Shown here: piece by piece, positions 16,434-24,569 of the stretch
How positions within the stretch are numbered: the first letter of the stretch is position 1
Layout of the letters: every line of letters starts with the position of its first letter
From: Anaerolineales bacterium
GTDB lineage: Bacteria > Chloroflexota > Anaerolineae > Aggregatilineales > J027
Direction of reading: 5' to 3'
Length of the DNA: 64,000 nt
Assembly (NCBI GenBank): GCA_020634155.1
Contig: JACKCI010000001.1
Span: 682,001 to 746,000 of the forward strand
The notes under the pieces: model-generated
What the model was told of the DNA's origin: nothing
Seen by the model: only the letters and a program-made list of their open reading frames with translations
Databases searched by the model: none
Made by a program: the position numbers and the translations under genes

Positions 16434-17348
16434 TCATCCTAGAATCTGGTAAATCTGAGGAAACTGCCCTGCTGCCAAGTGTCCTAAGAAAGCCCGTGAG
16501 ATGGGGTTAAAAGGTTCATCACGCACCCAAATGAGCTTGATAGTACGCCGCAGAGTCAAGCCTTGGATGGTCAGCATGTGCAGCATGCCCAATGTGAGTT
16601 CGGGCCGCACCGTGTACTCCGGCAAAATGCTAATCCCCATCCCCGCAATAACGGCCCGCTTGATGGCTTCAGGGTTCGCAAACTCCGCAATGATATTGAG
16701 GTCAACCTTTTCAGGTTGCAGCAGTCCCTCTACCCATGCCCGTGTATGGCTTTGGCGCAAGCGGGAAATGAAGGGTTGCCCACTTAACATCTCCAAAGTA
16801 ATGGTGTTAAGATTGAACCAAGGATGATTGACCCCGACGATAATAACTTGATTGACTTCTTGTAGCGCCAACTGCCCAAGGCCGTCATCTGTCCCTAGTT
16901 CACCTTCAACCACCCCCAAATCGATAATGTGGTTCATGACATCCGACACAATGCCAGAGGTGATGTCGGTACTCAATGAAACAGTCAGCAAGGGGAAACG
17001 ATGCTGAAACGACCCGACCCAATCCGGCATCAAATAGACATCCGCGCCGGGAGTGGCCCCGATACGTAGCTGCCCTCCAGCTAATAGCTCGACATTGGTG
17101 ACCGCATTCTCAGCCTCACGCAATAACTTCAGGATGGTATTGGCATAATCTAAGAGGACTTCACCCGCCACCGTCAAGGAAACACCCCGTCGGCCCCGAT
17201 GAAACAACTGGGTTCCGAGGCGGCTCTCAAGGTCTTGGATATGCTGGCTCACAGCGGATTGCGTGAGATACAGACGCTCGGCAGCCTTACTAAAACTACC
17301 TGTCTGCACCACCACCGTAAAAATCTCTAATTTATACAGACTAATCAT
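16434..17348 (-). CDS. LysR-type transcriptional regulator
   Basis: 304 residues. Residues 1-60 hold the winged helix-turn-helix (GSFSKAAERLYLTQSAVSQHIQDLE), followed by the linker helix and a two-lobed effector domain (LRIGATPGADVYLMP, AVIAGMGISILPEY). It lies divergent to the rhodanese operon and 7 bases upstream of larA. The 155 bp gap to the rhodanese gene holds LysR-type inverted repeats. It most likely autoregulates and controls the sulfur operon, the larA gene, or both. The effector is unknown. Confidence 0.93.
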   Translation of the reverse strand: MISLYKLEIFTVVVQTGSFSKAAERLYLTQSAVSQHIQDLESRLGTQLFHRGRRGVSLTVAGEVLLDYANTILKLLREAENAVTNVELLAGGQLRIGATPGADVYLMPDWVGSFQHRFPLLTVSLSTDITSGIVSDVMNHIIDLGVVEGELGTDDGLGQLALQEVNQVIIVGVNHPWFNLNTITLEMLSGQPFISRLRQSHTRAWVEGLLQPEKVDLNIIAEFANPEAIKRAVIAGMGISILPEYTVRPELTLGMLHMLTIQGLTLRRTIKLIWVRDEPFNPISRAFLGHLAAGQFPQIYQILG

Positions 17349-17353
17349 CTTCT

Positions 17354-17382
17354 ATAAGCCTCAACTTATGGCTGATTATAAG
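17354..17382. promoter_or_regulatory. Candidate LysR-type operator
   Basis: Three alternating half-sites stand in the divergent gap: ATAAG (17354-17358), CTTAT (17365-17369) and ATAAG (17378-17382). The pair CTTAT-N8-ATAAG fits the T-N11-A rule of LysR-type regulators. The array begins 5 bases upstream of the regulator start codon, which suits autorepression. Confidence 0.55.
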
Positions 17383-17445
17383 CGATTGGCGCTTTTTGCG
17401 CGATATGATGACTCGTATCCTATAGACACTAGGTGTATTCCAAAA

Positions 17446-17474
17446 GGTGGGGTAAGAATTGGCCTTACCCCGCC
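17446..17474 (+). promoter_or_regulatory. Strong hairpin in the 5' leader of the sulfur operon
   Basis: GGTGGGGTAAG and CTTACCCCGCC pair over 11 bp (one G-U) around a 7-base loop, ending 29 bases before the rhodanese start. There is no U-run after it. It may protect the mRNA or take part in control. Confidence 0.45.
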
Positions 17475-17503
17475 CCTCATTCTCCAGATAAGGGTTAAAC
17501 ACA

Positions 17504-17854
17504 ATGAATTTTCTAAAGCAACTCATGGGTGGCGGTGTCCCCAGTGTCACGGCACGCGAAGTTCAAGAGAAATTAGACGCTAATCCCAAACCCTATATCC
17601 TTGATGTGCGTCATCCCGGCGAATTTGGTGCAGGGCATATCTCAGGCGCAACCCTCATCCCCTTGAATGAACTGAGCAAAAAAATGAGCAAACTCCCCCG
17701 CAACCGCGAGATTATCTGCGTGTGTCGCTCCGGTGCGCGTAGTGGCATGGCTGCCCGCCAACTGATTGCTCAAGGTTTTACGGCCTCGAATATGAGTGGT
17801 GGCATGTTGGCATGGGAACGTAGCCAATTGCCAACCAAGAAGGGTAGCAAGTAA
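17504..17854 (+). CDS. Single-domain rhodanese
   Basis: 116 residues. The domain follows the classic order AREVQEKLDAN, YILDVRHPGEFGAGHI and the active loop C74-RSGARSG, with C72 two residues before the nucleophile. It transfers sulfane sulfur between low-molecular thiols and proteins in the cytosol. It is the first gene of a five-gene operon with TauE, a CstB-like enzyme, DUF302 and FmdB, a set resembling sulfide/persulfide detoxification operons. The next gene follows after 3 bases. Confidence 0.92.
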   Translation: MNFLKQLMGGGVPSVTAREVQEKLDANPKPYILDVRHPGEFGAGHISGATLIPLNELSKKMSKLPRNREIICVCRSGARSGMAARQLIAQGFTASNMSGGMLAWERSQLPTKKGSK

Positions 17855-17857
17855 CGC

Positions 17858-18601
17858 ATGTTGCTTGTGCTTGGGGTCATTCTTGGCGGGGTTATCGGCC
17901 TCACCTTGGGCCTATTAGGGGGTGGCGGCTCCATTTTGACAGTGCCCGCCCTTGTCTATCTTGTTGGTCAAAGTCCCCAAGTCGCTGTCACCACCTCGCT
18001 CGCTGTGGTAGGCACCAATAGCATGATGGGGGCCTATTTCCATAGCGGGCAAGGCACCCTCAATTGGCGGGTAGCCTTCATGTTTGGCGGGGCAGGCATG
18101 GGTGTTGCCTATCTAGCAGCAGGCCTCTCCAGCCATTTCTCTAAATCCACGATGCTAACCGCCTTTGCCGCACTCATGTTAGCCGTGGGGGCGCTCATGC
18201 TCCTCTATAAACGTCCAGAAAAGACAACCGAGACCAATCCCAATTGGTTGGTAATATTAGGTAGTGGGATTGTCGTCGGATTCTTGACGGGTTTACTTGG
18301 CGTGGGTGGTGGCTTCTTGATTGTACCCGCGCTGGTTATGTTGGTTGGGTTGCCTATCCAACAAGCGGTCGGCACCTCACTGGTGATTATCGCCATGAAT
18401 AGCGTGGCGGGGCTACTAGGGCATTTACACGGTGGCACGCTTGACCTGCGGCTGACGGCGGTCTTTATCGCGGCAGGGCTGCTCGGTACCCTTGCTGGAG
18501 CCAAACTCGGCAAGCGCCTACCGGCTGCGTACCTTCGGCAATTATTTGCCATATTCGTTATTGGTCTTGCTGTATTGTTGCTATATGACAACGTATTGTA
18601 A
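17858..18601 (+). CDS. TauE/SafE family sulfite/sulfur-compound exporter
   Basis: 247 residues, about eight membrane helices arranged as two repeats. Each repeat begins with the family glycine motif: LTLGLLGGGGSILTVPALVYL near the N terminus and LTGLLGVGGGFLIVPALVML in the middle. Family members move sulfite, sulfoacetate or related organosulfur anions out of the cell. Between a rhodanese and a CstB-like enzyme, export of sulfite or thiosulfate produced by persulfide oxidation is the natural role (inference). Confidence 0.92.
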   Translation: MLLVLGVILGGVIGLTLGLLGGGGSILTVPALVYLVGQSPQVAVTTSLAVVGTNSMMGAYFHSGQGTLNWRVAFMFGGAGMGVAYLAAGLSSHFSKSTMLTAFAALMLAVGALMLLYKRPEKTTETNPNWLVILGSGIVVGFLTGLLGVGGGFLIVPALVMLVGLPIQQAVGTSLVIIAMNSVAGLLGHLHGGTLDLRLTAVFIAAGLLGTLAGAKLGKRLPAAYLRQLFAIFVIGLAVLLLYDNVL

Positions 18602-18613
18602 CGGAGGAAATCT

Positions 18614-20002
18614 GTGTATCTCGAACAATATTTCATTCAAGGTCTAGGGTGTGCATCCTATATTGTCGGATGCGAAGGCGAAGGCGTGGCTGCCGTCGTT
18701 GACCCCGACCGCGACATCCAAAAATATCTGGATACGGCTGCCGCACGGGGCCTAACCATCACCCACATTATCGAAACCCATCTGCACGCCGACCATATCT
18801 CCGGCAATACTGAGTTGGCACAACGCACGGGCGCGAGCATCTATGTTCATGAAGCAGGTGAAGTTGAATTTGAGCATCACACTCTGACCGATGGAGATGA
18901 ACTGGCACTCGGCAATATACGCCTACACGTCATCCACACTCCCGGTCACACCCCTGAGAGCATCACTCTGCTGGTCAGCGATACCACCCGCGCTGATACC
19001 CCTTGGATGGCGCTCACGGGTGATACCCTGTTCGTGGGTGATATTGGACGACCCGACTTGGTAGGCGTTGAAGCCGCCCGTCAACTGGCGGGTGACATGC
19101 ACGACTCGTTGCATCACAAACTACTCCCCCTCCACGATGGCTTAATGATTTATCCGGGGCATGGGGCTGGCTCACTCTGTGGGCGCTCCATCGGCTCAGT
19201 ACGCAGCAGCACCCTCGGCTATGAGCGTCACAACAACGACGCCCTGCAACCGCGTGAGCGCGAAGACTTCATTGAGTACGCGACCCATAACCTGCCTGAG
19301 CAACCGGGTAATCACAAACGTATCAAGGCCACCAATCGGCGTGGGCCACGTCCGTTGGGTGTAGTAGAACCTAAGCCTATGACCGTGCAGGCCTCCATCC
19401 CCTACTTCCAACGTGGGGCCGCCCTCTTGGACATGCGAACCAAGGATGCCTATATTGAGAAGCACATCCCCGGTTCCGTCCACCTTGATGCCGACGACCA
19501 AATCAGCAACCGCATCGGCTTCATTTTGTCCCCAGATGTTCCAGTCGTGTTGATGCTAGACACTCCTGACCAATACCGTGAAGTCGTCTATAGTCTGGCC
19601 CGTGTTGGTTACGAGCAAGTGGTGGGCTATCTTGCCGATGATTTGTCGGTGTGGGAAGCGATGGGCCTGCCCGTTACCAGTGGCGATGTGAAAGATGTTA
19701 CCGCAATGGAGCTTCATGAGTTGCTGCAAAACAACGGAAGCAGCCCATTGGTTATTGACGTGCGTGAGCCGTGGGAGTATGCTCAGGGTCACATCCCCGG
19801 CGCACTCCTCATGCCACTTGGGGAATTCCAACGTCGCTTTCATGAACTTCAAAATGAAAAGCCTATTGCGGTGGTTTGCGCGACTGGTGCCCGCAGTCAA
19901 ACCGCAGCAGCCCTATTGGGTCAACAAGGCTTCAAGAAAGTCTATAATCTGGTCGGTGGCACTAGCGGCTGGATGATGAAACGCTTACCGATTGAACGTT
20001 AG
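18614..20002 (+). CDS. CstB-like persulfide dioxygenase fused to two rhodanese domains
   Basis: 462 residues from a GTG start behind GGAGG. Residues 1-240 are a metallo-beta-lactamase fold with H56-x-H58-x-D60-H61, H112 and D137; in persulfide dioxygenases (ETHE1) H56, H112 and D137-type residues bind a single iron. Residues 255-350 are a rhodanese fold without the cysteine. Residues 360-460 are a second rhodanese with C422 (VVCATGARS). This order (dioxygenase, pseudo-rhodanese, rhodanese) is the one I know from Staphylococcus CstB, which turns persulfides into thiosulfate. The neighbouring TauE and rhodanese genes support sulfide detoxification. Here the local regulator is LysR type rather than the CstR repressor. 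Confidence 0.88.
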   Translation: MYLEQYFIQGLGCASYIVGCEGEGVAAVVDPDRDIQKYLDTAAARGLTITHIIETHLHADHISGNTELAQRTGASIYVHEAGEVEFEHHTLTDGDELALGNIRLHVIHTPGHTPESITLLVSDTTRADTPWMALTGDTLFVGDIGRPDLVGVEAARQLAGDMHDSLHHKLLPLHDGLMIYPGHGAGSLCGRSIGSVRSSTLGYERHNNDALQPREREDFIEYATHNLPEQPGNHKRIKATNRRGPRPLGVVEPKPMTVQASIPYFQRGAALLDMRTKDAYIEKHIPGSVHLDADDQISNRIGFILSPDVPVVLMLDTPDQYREVVYSLARVGYEQVVGYLADDLSVWEAMGLPVTSGDVKDVTAMELHELLQNNGSSPLVIDVREPWEYAQGHIPGALLMPLGEFQRRFHELQNEKPIAVVCATGARSQTAAALLGQQGFKKVYNLVGGTSGWMMKRLPIER

Positions 20003-20016
20003 GAGCATATAGAAAC

Positions 20017-20418
20017 ATGGAAAAGCCAGCCCTTGGCCTGACTGTTCTGCTGCATCATGACTTTGAAACGGCCCAACAACGGGTCACCGAGGCCCTTAAG
20101 AATGAGGGATTCGGAGTCTTAACTGAGATTGATGTCAAAGCCACCCTCAAGAAAAAACTAGACGTCGATTTTCGGCCCTATAAAATCCTTGGGGCCTGCA
20201 ATCCACCCATTGCTCATCAAGCCCTGACTGCTGTGCCAGAAATTGGACTCTTTCTGCCCTGCAATGTCACACTCTCCTATGTCGATGAGCAAACCACGGA
20301 GGTTGGGATTGTCGATCCAATGGCAATGATGAGCTTCATGCAAAACCCCGCCCTCGATTCACTCGCCCAAGATGCGGCTGACCGCCTGCAACGGGTTAAA
20401 GAAGCTTTGGAGTCTTAA
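20017..20418 (+). CDS. DUF302 family protein
   Basis: 133 residues with an AGGAGCA ribosome binding site. The family phrases GFGVLTEIDVKATLKKK, YKILGACNPPIAHQAL, LFLPCNVTLSY and IVDPMAMM are all present. The two cysteines in GACNP and LPCNV are conserved in many members. The biochemical function is unknown; DUF302 genes often sit in sulfur, redox or metal-stress operons, as here behind a CstB-like enzyme. Confidence 0.9.
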   Translation: MEKPALGLTVLLHHDFETAQQRVTEALKNEGFGVLTEIDVKATLKKKLDVDFRPYKILGACNPPIAHQALTAVPEIGLFLPCNVTLSYVDEQTTEVGIVDPMAMMSFMQNPALDSLAQDAADRLQRVKEALES

Positions 20419-20421
20419 CCG

Positions 20422-20631
20422 ATGCCGATTTATGAATTTGACTGTACTGATTGTGGTGAAGAATTTGAGAAGCTAGTGCGGATGAGTGCCATCGACGATG
20501 TGACCTGCCCCAATTGTGGCGGCAAACAGGTCAAGAAGAAGCTGTCAATCTTCGCCTCATCGTCCGGTAGTTCATCGTCATCTGCCTCTAGCTCGGCTTC
20601 CAGTGCCAGTTGTAGCACTGGTGGTGGCTGA
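20422..20631 (+). CDS. FmdB-type zinc ribbon protein
   Basis: 69 residues. It begins MPIYEFDCTDCGEEFEKL and carries CxxC pairs in DCTDCG and TCPNCG, a zinc ribbon of the FmdB/CxxC_CxxC_SSSS family. The tail is a low-complexity run of Ser and Ala ending CSTGGG, which is typical of the family. The role is thought to be regulatory, but is not proven. It is the last gene of the sulfur operon, 3 bases after DUF302, and a strong terminator follows. Confidence 0.92.
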   Translation: MPIYEFDCTDCGEEFEKLVRMSAIDDVTCPNCGGKQVKKKLSIFASSSGSSSSSASSSASSASCSTGGG

Positions 20632-20670
20632 GGCATCCGCTGGAACTAGCCGTGTGCTAGACACTTCTCC

Positions 20671-20708
20671 AGCCCTGTTAGCAAGCCTAATGGGGCTGTT
20701 TGTTTTTT
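20671..20708 (+). terminator. Terminator of the sulfur operon
   Basis: AGCCCTGTTAG and CTAATGGGGCT form an 11 bp stem (two G-U pairs) with a 5-base loop, followed by GTTTGTTTTTT. Confidence 0.9.
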
Positions 20709-20791
20709 ATAGAAATACCCCATCTATTGCCCCAACGCCTTAAGTCGGTTATTGTAATCCTCATATTTAGTGCGTATGAGGAGATTTTACA

Positions 20792-21652
20792 ATGCAAATC
20801 GTGTCCGATGCTGGCATGGATCTATCGCCAGAACAAGCCAAAGATATACACGTTCATTTGGTTCCGCTGTCTTTCACGCTCGACGGTAAATCGTATCGTA
20901 GCGGTATCGACATCCAGCCCGATGAGTTCTACCAATTGCTCGCCAGCACCAAGAGCTACCCCACCACCTCCCAACCCGCTGTCGGTGAAATCGCGGAAAT
21001 CTACCGCAGAGTTGCGGCTGAAGACCCCGATATTCTCTCCATTCACATCTCATCCGGCTTGAGCGGTACTTTCAACGCTGCACGCTTGGCTGTCGCAGAA
21101 GTCCCAGAAGCCAATGTGACCCTTATTGACACCAAGACCCTGTCCGGTGCCGAGGGTTGGCAAGTCGAAGCCGCTTACAGAGCCATGAAAGCAGGTCGTA
21201 GCAAAGAGGAAATCTTGAAAATTGTGCAACAGGTCTCTGATGCCACCAACACGGTCTACACCCTTGCTACGCTGGACTACCTCATTCACGGCGGACGCAT
21301 CAGCCATCTCAAGGGTTTGTTAGCCAACGTCTTGGACATCAAGCCGTTAATCGCTGTTGAGAAAGTCGGTGGCACCTATGTTCAAGAAGACCGCGCCCGT
21401 TCTTTGAAGAAGGCCACCCTCAAAATCACTGATGTCGTCGGCAAACTGCACGCTCCCGGTACCAAACTCCGCGTCCAAATCATGCACGCCGCCAACCCCG
21501 AAGGTGCCGAGCTACTCAAAGGCCGATTCAACGAGGTTTATGATTGCGAATGGCTGCCCATAGCGCCGATTGCCCCTGTGTTGGGCGCTCATACAGGTCC
21601 GGGGCTGGTGGGGGCTGCTTATGCCGCTGTGGACGCTTATCCGGTCATTTAG
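20792..21652 (+). CDS. DegV family fatty-acid-binding protein
   Basis: 286 residues with GAGGAG 9 bases before the ATG. Family features: the N-terminal IVSDAGMDL, the SYPTTSQPAVGEI loop, HISSGLSGTFNAARLA, DTKTLSGAEG and LDYLIHGGRIS. DegV (FakB) proteins bind one fatty acid and present it to the kinase FakA for phosphorylation and entry into phospholipids. A FakA kinase gene is not in the window. The gene stands alone behind the sulfur operon terminator. Confidence 0.93.
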   Translation: MQIVSDAGMDLSPEQAKDIHVHLVPLSFTLDGKSYRSGIDIQPDEFYQLLASTKSYPTTSQPAVGEIAEIYRRVAAEDPDILSIHISSGLSGTFNAARLAVAEVPEANVTLIDTKTLSGAEGWQVEAAYRAMKAGRSKEEILKIVQQVSDATNTVYTLATLDYLIHGGRISHLKGLLANVLDIKPLIAVEKVGGTYVQEDRARSLKKATLKITDVVGKLHAPGTKLRVQIMHAANPEGAELLKGRFNEVYDCEWLPIAPIAPVLGAHTGPGLVGAAYAAVDAYPVI

Positions 21653-21744
21653 CAGTAGAATCACCGACAAACGTCTATTGTTTTTCCCTTGATTCTCGGT
21701 AGACTCACCTTGCTAAGTATGAGTATCTTAAGGAGTTAGTGATC

Positions 21745-22734
21745 GTGAAAAGTCCAATCCGCGTTACTGTGACAGGCGGCGCAGGGCAAATTGGTTACAG
21801 CTTATTGTTCCGGCTGGCAAATGGTGAAACCTTCGGTCCCGACCAACCGGTGATTCTCCAAATTCTCGAAATCCCCCAAGCGATTGACGCCCTCAAGGGT
21901 GTGGTGATGGAACTGCAAGACTGTGCGTTCCCCCTCCTCCATGACATCATCGCCACTGACGACCTCAAGACGGCCTTCCAAGATACCAACTGGGCACTGC
22001 TCGTTGGGAGCCGCCCCCGCACTGCTGACATGGAGCGCAAAGACCTGCTCAACATCAACGGCAAAATCTTTGTTGGGCAAGGCCAAGCCATCAATGACTA
22101 TGCCGCCAGCAATGTGCGTATTCTGGTGGTGGGGAACCCCTGCAACACCAACTGCCTTGTTGCGATGAAGAATGCCCCCGACGTTCCGGCTGACCGCTGG
22201 TTTGCGATGACCCGCCTCGACGAGAACCGCTCCAAGAGCCAAATCGCCCTCAAAGCTGGCGTGTTGACCCATGAAGTGACCAATGTCGGTATCTGGGGCA
22301 ACCACAGCGCCACCCAATTCCCCAATTTTGAACATGCGCTGGTTAAGGGTAAACCCGCCCTCGATGCCATCACCGACCGTGAATGGTTTGAAGGTCAATT
22401 TATGAAGACCGTGCAACAACGCGGCAAGGCCATCATCGAAGCGCGTGGCAAGAGTTCCGCCGCCAGTGCTGCCAGTGCTGCCATCGACACGGTTCGTAGC
22501 CTGATTAACCCGACACCCGCAGGCGACTGGCACAGTGTAGCGGTCTACTCGCAGGGTAATCCTTACGGCGTTGACCAAGACCTGCTCTTCTCCTTCCCCA
22601 TCCGCACCAAAGCTGATGGTAGCTGGGAAATGGTTGAAGGACTCAGCCTAAGCGACTATGCCAAGGGCAAAGTTGCCGCCACTGAGAAAGAACTGCTCGA
22701 AGAAAAAGAAGCCGTCCAAGACCTTTTCGCCTAG
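21745..22734 (+). CDS. mdh: Malate dehydrogenase
   Basis: 329 residues. The GTG at 21745 is preferred to the GTG at 21739 because AAGGAG then lies 9 bases away, and the protein begins KSPIRVTVTGGAGQIGY as in the cytosolic-type (two-domain, roughly 330-residue) malate dehydrogenases. The NAD loop GGAGQIGY, substrate arginines in GSRPRTADMERKD and TRLDENRSKSQ and the catalytic H in WGNHSATQFPNF are present. It interconverts malate and oxaloacetate in the TCA cycle. It stands alone with its own terminator. Confidence 0.95.
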   Translation: MKSPIRVTVTGGAGQIGYSLLFRLANGETFGPDQPVILQILEIPQAIDALKGVVMELQDCAFPLLHDIIATDDLKTAFQDTNWALLVGSRPRTADMERKDLLNINGKIFVGQGQAINDYAASNVRILVVGNPCNTNCLVAMKNAPDVPADRWFAMTRLDENRSKSQIALKAGVLTHEVTNVGIWGNHSATQFPNFEHALVKGKPALDAITDREWFEGQFMKTVQQRGKAIIEARGKSSAASAASAAIDTVRSLINPTPAGDWHSVAVYSQGNPYGVDQDLLFSFPIRTKADGSWEMVEGLSLSDYAKGKVAATEKELLEEKEAVQDLFA

Positions 22735-22751
22735 GTTAATCGTCGGTAATC

Positions 22752-22790
22752 AAAAAGGTGTGACATCTCAGCAGGTGCCACACCTTTTTT
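22752..22790. terminator. Bidirectional terminator between mdh and the HhH membrane protein gene
   Basis: AAAAAGGTGTG and CACACCTTTTT pair perfectly over 11 bp around a 16-base loop. T-runs follow the GC part of the stem on both strands, so it serves both convergent genes. Confidence 0.9.
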
Positions 22791-22810
22791 GCTGTGTTGT
22801 TAGGATTAAA

Positions 22811-23710
22811 CTAGTGCTTCAAGGAGTCTTGGTAAGCCTTCAAACCACTCAAATCATCCGCTACGATAAATTGGGCTTGCTTGGGCCATGTCTCTGGCGA
22901 CATACTCAATCCTGCCGCCTCTAACGCCTGTTTGAGTTCATCAGGGCCGGCGGCTGCAATATCGTCAAAGCTGCGATATTTGGCCTCATAGAGAGCTTCT
23001 TGGGCCTTCTCGCCAATACCTTCAATCAAGGTCAGTTCATCATATAGATAGCCGCCCTTAATCCGCTTCTTGAGTTCATCCAATTCGGTCAGTTCGCCCG
23101 CTGCCAGCAACTTGGCTTGGCTAACCCATGTTGAGGTGCTGCCCACCAAGCGCACACCTTGAGCCTTCACCTTCTCCTCAAGCTCCGCCGCATTCATAGC
23201 ACCTATTTGGGCAAACGTCGATATGCCAAGCGCGTTGAGCGCCTCCTCGGTCTTAGGACCAACCCCCTCAATCAATTTGAGGTCATCAGGTTCAGCCACC
23301 GGAGCAGGTGTTGCCACAATGGGAGCCTCAGCTTCCGCGACTACAGCCTCAACCACTGGAGGAGCTACCAAAGCTTCTACTGGATGTTGACCGCCGCCCG
23401 TCTCAGCAAAATGTTCATCCGCCACAGCATGAGCCACATCATGGGCATGGTCATCATGGTGGTCATGATGATGCCCCGTGTAATAGGCTGTCTTGAGGTC
23501 GTCAAATTTCTTCCACGGTTGCAGCAAGACCATCCAAATCGAGGCCGAAACCACAACCAACATCACCCCCACCGTCGCAAACAACGAGGTAAGGTCACTA
23601 CCTTCGCCAAAACCCATCAATAGCCCGCCAAGTATCGCCAAGAAAATTCCTGATCCACCAATAGCGGCGACGAGGTTTTCTTCCCACGTTAATTGATCCC
23701 GTGCAGCCAT
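22811..23710 (-). CDS. Membrane protein with His-rich loop and helix-hairpin-helix domains
   Basis: 299 residues behind a GGAGGAAAA ribosome binding site. Two transmembrane helices (about 14-34 and 43-62) are followed by a histidine-rich stretch (HHHDHHDDHAHD, about 80-91) and an Ala/Pro/Val linker. The rest holds two helix-hairpin-helix type units (DLKLIEGVGPKTEEALNALG and ELTLIEGIGEKAQEALYEAKY), each followed by a helical block. Such LIEGIGxK domains are known from DUF4332-like proteins and may bind DNA or protein. The His run could bind divalent metal. Function unknown; it lies alone between two terminators or gaps. Confidence 0.8.
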   Translation of the reverse strand: MAARDQLTWEENLVAAIGGSGIFLAILGGLLMGFGEGSDLTSLFATVGVMLVVVSASIWMVLLQPWKKFDDLKTAYYTGHHHDHHDDHAHDVAHAVADEHFAETGGGQHPVEALVAPPVVEAVVAEAEAPIVATPAPVAEPDDLKLIEGVGPKTEEALNALGISTFAQIGAMNAAELEEKVKAQGVRLVGSTSTWVSQAKLLAAGELTELDELKKRIKGGYLYDELTLIEGIGEKAQEALYEAKYRSFDDIAAAGPDELKQALEAAGLSMSPETWPKQAQFIVADDLSGLKAYQDSLKH

Positions 23711-23790
23711 TTTTCCTCCGCTTGTTAAAATCTAATTCTAGGCCTATTGTGCCACATCCAACGCAAACTTGCGACTAGTTTTTTAGCGAG

Positions 23791-24549
23791 ATGATGATGA
23801 TTGAAACACGACACCTCTTTACCTATGCTGACCTACAAGCCACCATCACCATTCAACAAACCATGTGGACTGACCCGACCATTCTGGTACATCCCAATAT
23901 GCTGCTCTCGATTGCTAAGAATGGCGGGGCCATTATTGGCGCTTTTGATGGCGATCAAATGGTGGGCTTTGTCTTTGGTTTTTTGGGAGCCACAGGCAAC
24001 CCTGCCCATACCCATCTCAAGTTCACCTCACAACGTATGGCTATTCTGCCAGAGTACCGTGACCAAGGCATTGGCTACCAACTCAAACGCGCCCAACGAG
24101 AGTACGCCCTGAGCATTGGCCTCGACCATATGACATGGACATTCGACCCCCTGTTTAGCCGCAACGCCTATTTTAACTTTCATAAAATCGGGGCTATTTC
24201 ACGCATTTTTGCCCCCGACTACTATGGCGCAGCCTCGCCCCTTGCCCGCCTCGGCACCACTGACCGTCTCATCGTAGATTGGCACCTCAATCAACCCACC
24301 CGACCCCGTATCCACAATCCTCAAGATTTACCCTGTGTCCATACTGCCCCCGACATCCCGCAAAGCCAGCCATTCCGCTTTGAGATTCCCTATAGCTACC
24401 CCACCGACCCAACATGGCGCAGTGTCATGGCTCGACTCTTTGAAGGTGCCTTTAGTCAAGGCTATGCGGTGGTTGATTTCTATGTGGATGAGGATAAGCA
24501 TAGTTTTTATGTATTCGCCCCCACGCCTGTTATACTCAATCAAGAGTAA
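23791..24549 (+). CDS. GNAT-like acetyltransferase (COG3375-type)
   Basis: 252 residues; three ATG codons in a row make the exact start uncertain (23791-23797). The N-terminal half is a GNAT fold with acetyl-CoA motif A MAILPEYRDQGIGYQLKRAQREYA and the phrase MTWTFDPLFSRNAYFNFHKIGA, typical of the predicted acetyltransferases that are found with peptidases and menaquinone genes. The substrate is unknown. The aldo/keto reductase gene follows after 20 bases on the same strand. Confidence 0.85.
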   Translation: MMMIETRHLFTYADLQATITIQQTMWTDPTILVHPNMLLSIAKNGGAIIGAFDGDQMVGFVFGFLGATGNPAHTHLKFTSQRMAILPEYRDQGIGYQLKRAQREYALSIGLDHMTWTFDPLFSRNAYFNFHKIGAISRIFAPDYYGAASPLARLGTTDRLIVDWHLNQPTRPRIHNPQDLPCVHTAPDIPQSQPFRFEIPYSYPTDPTWRSVMARLFEGAFSQGYAVVDFYVDEDKHSFYVFAPTPVILNQE

Positions 24550-24569
24550 TCAATAACGAGGAGTATCGT

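Noticed and set aside
21802..22578. A 258-codon open frame on the minus strand opposite mdh
   Set aside because: It lies fully inside a clear malate dehydrogenase gene, has no ribosome binding site and its translation shows no domain; it follows from codon use of the true gene.
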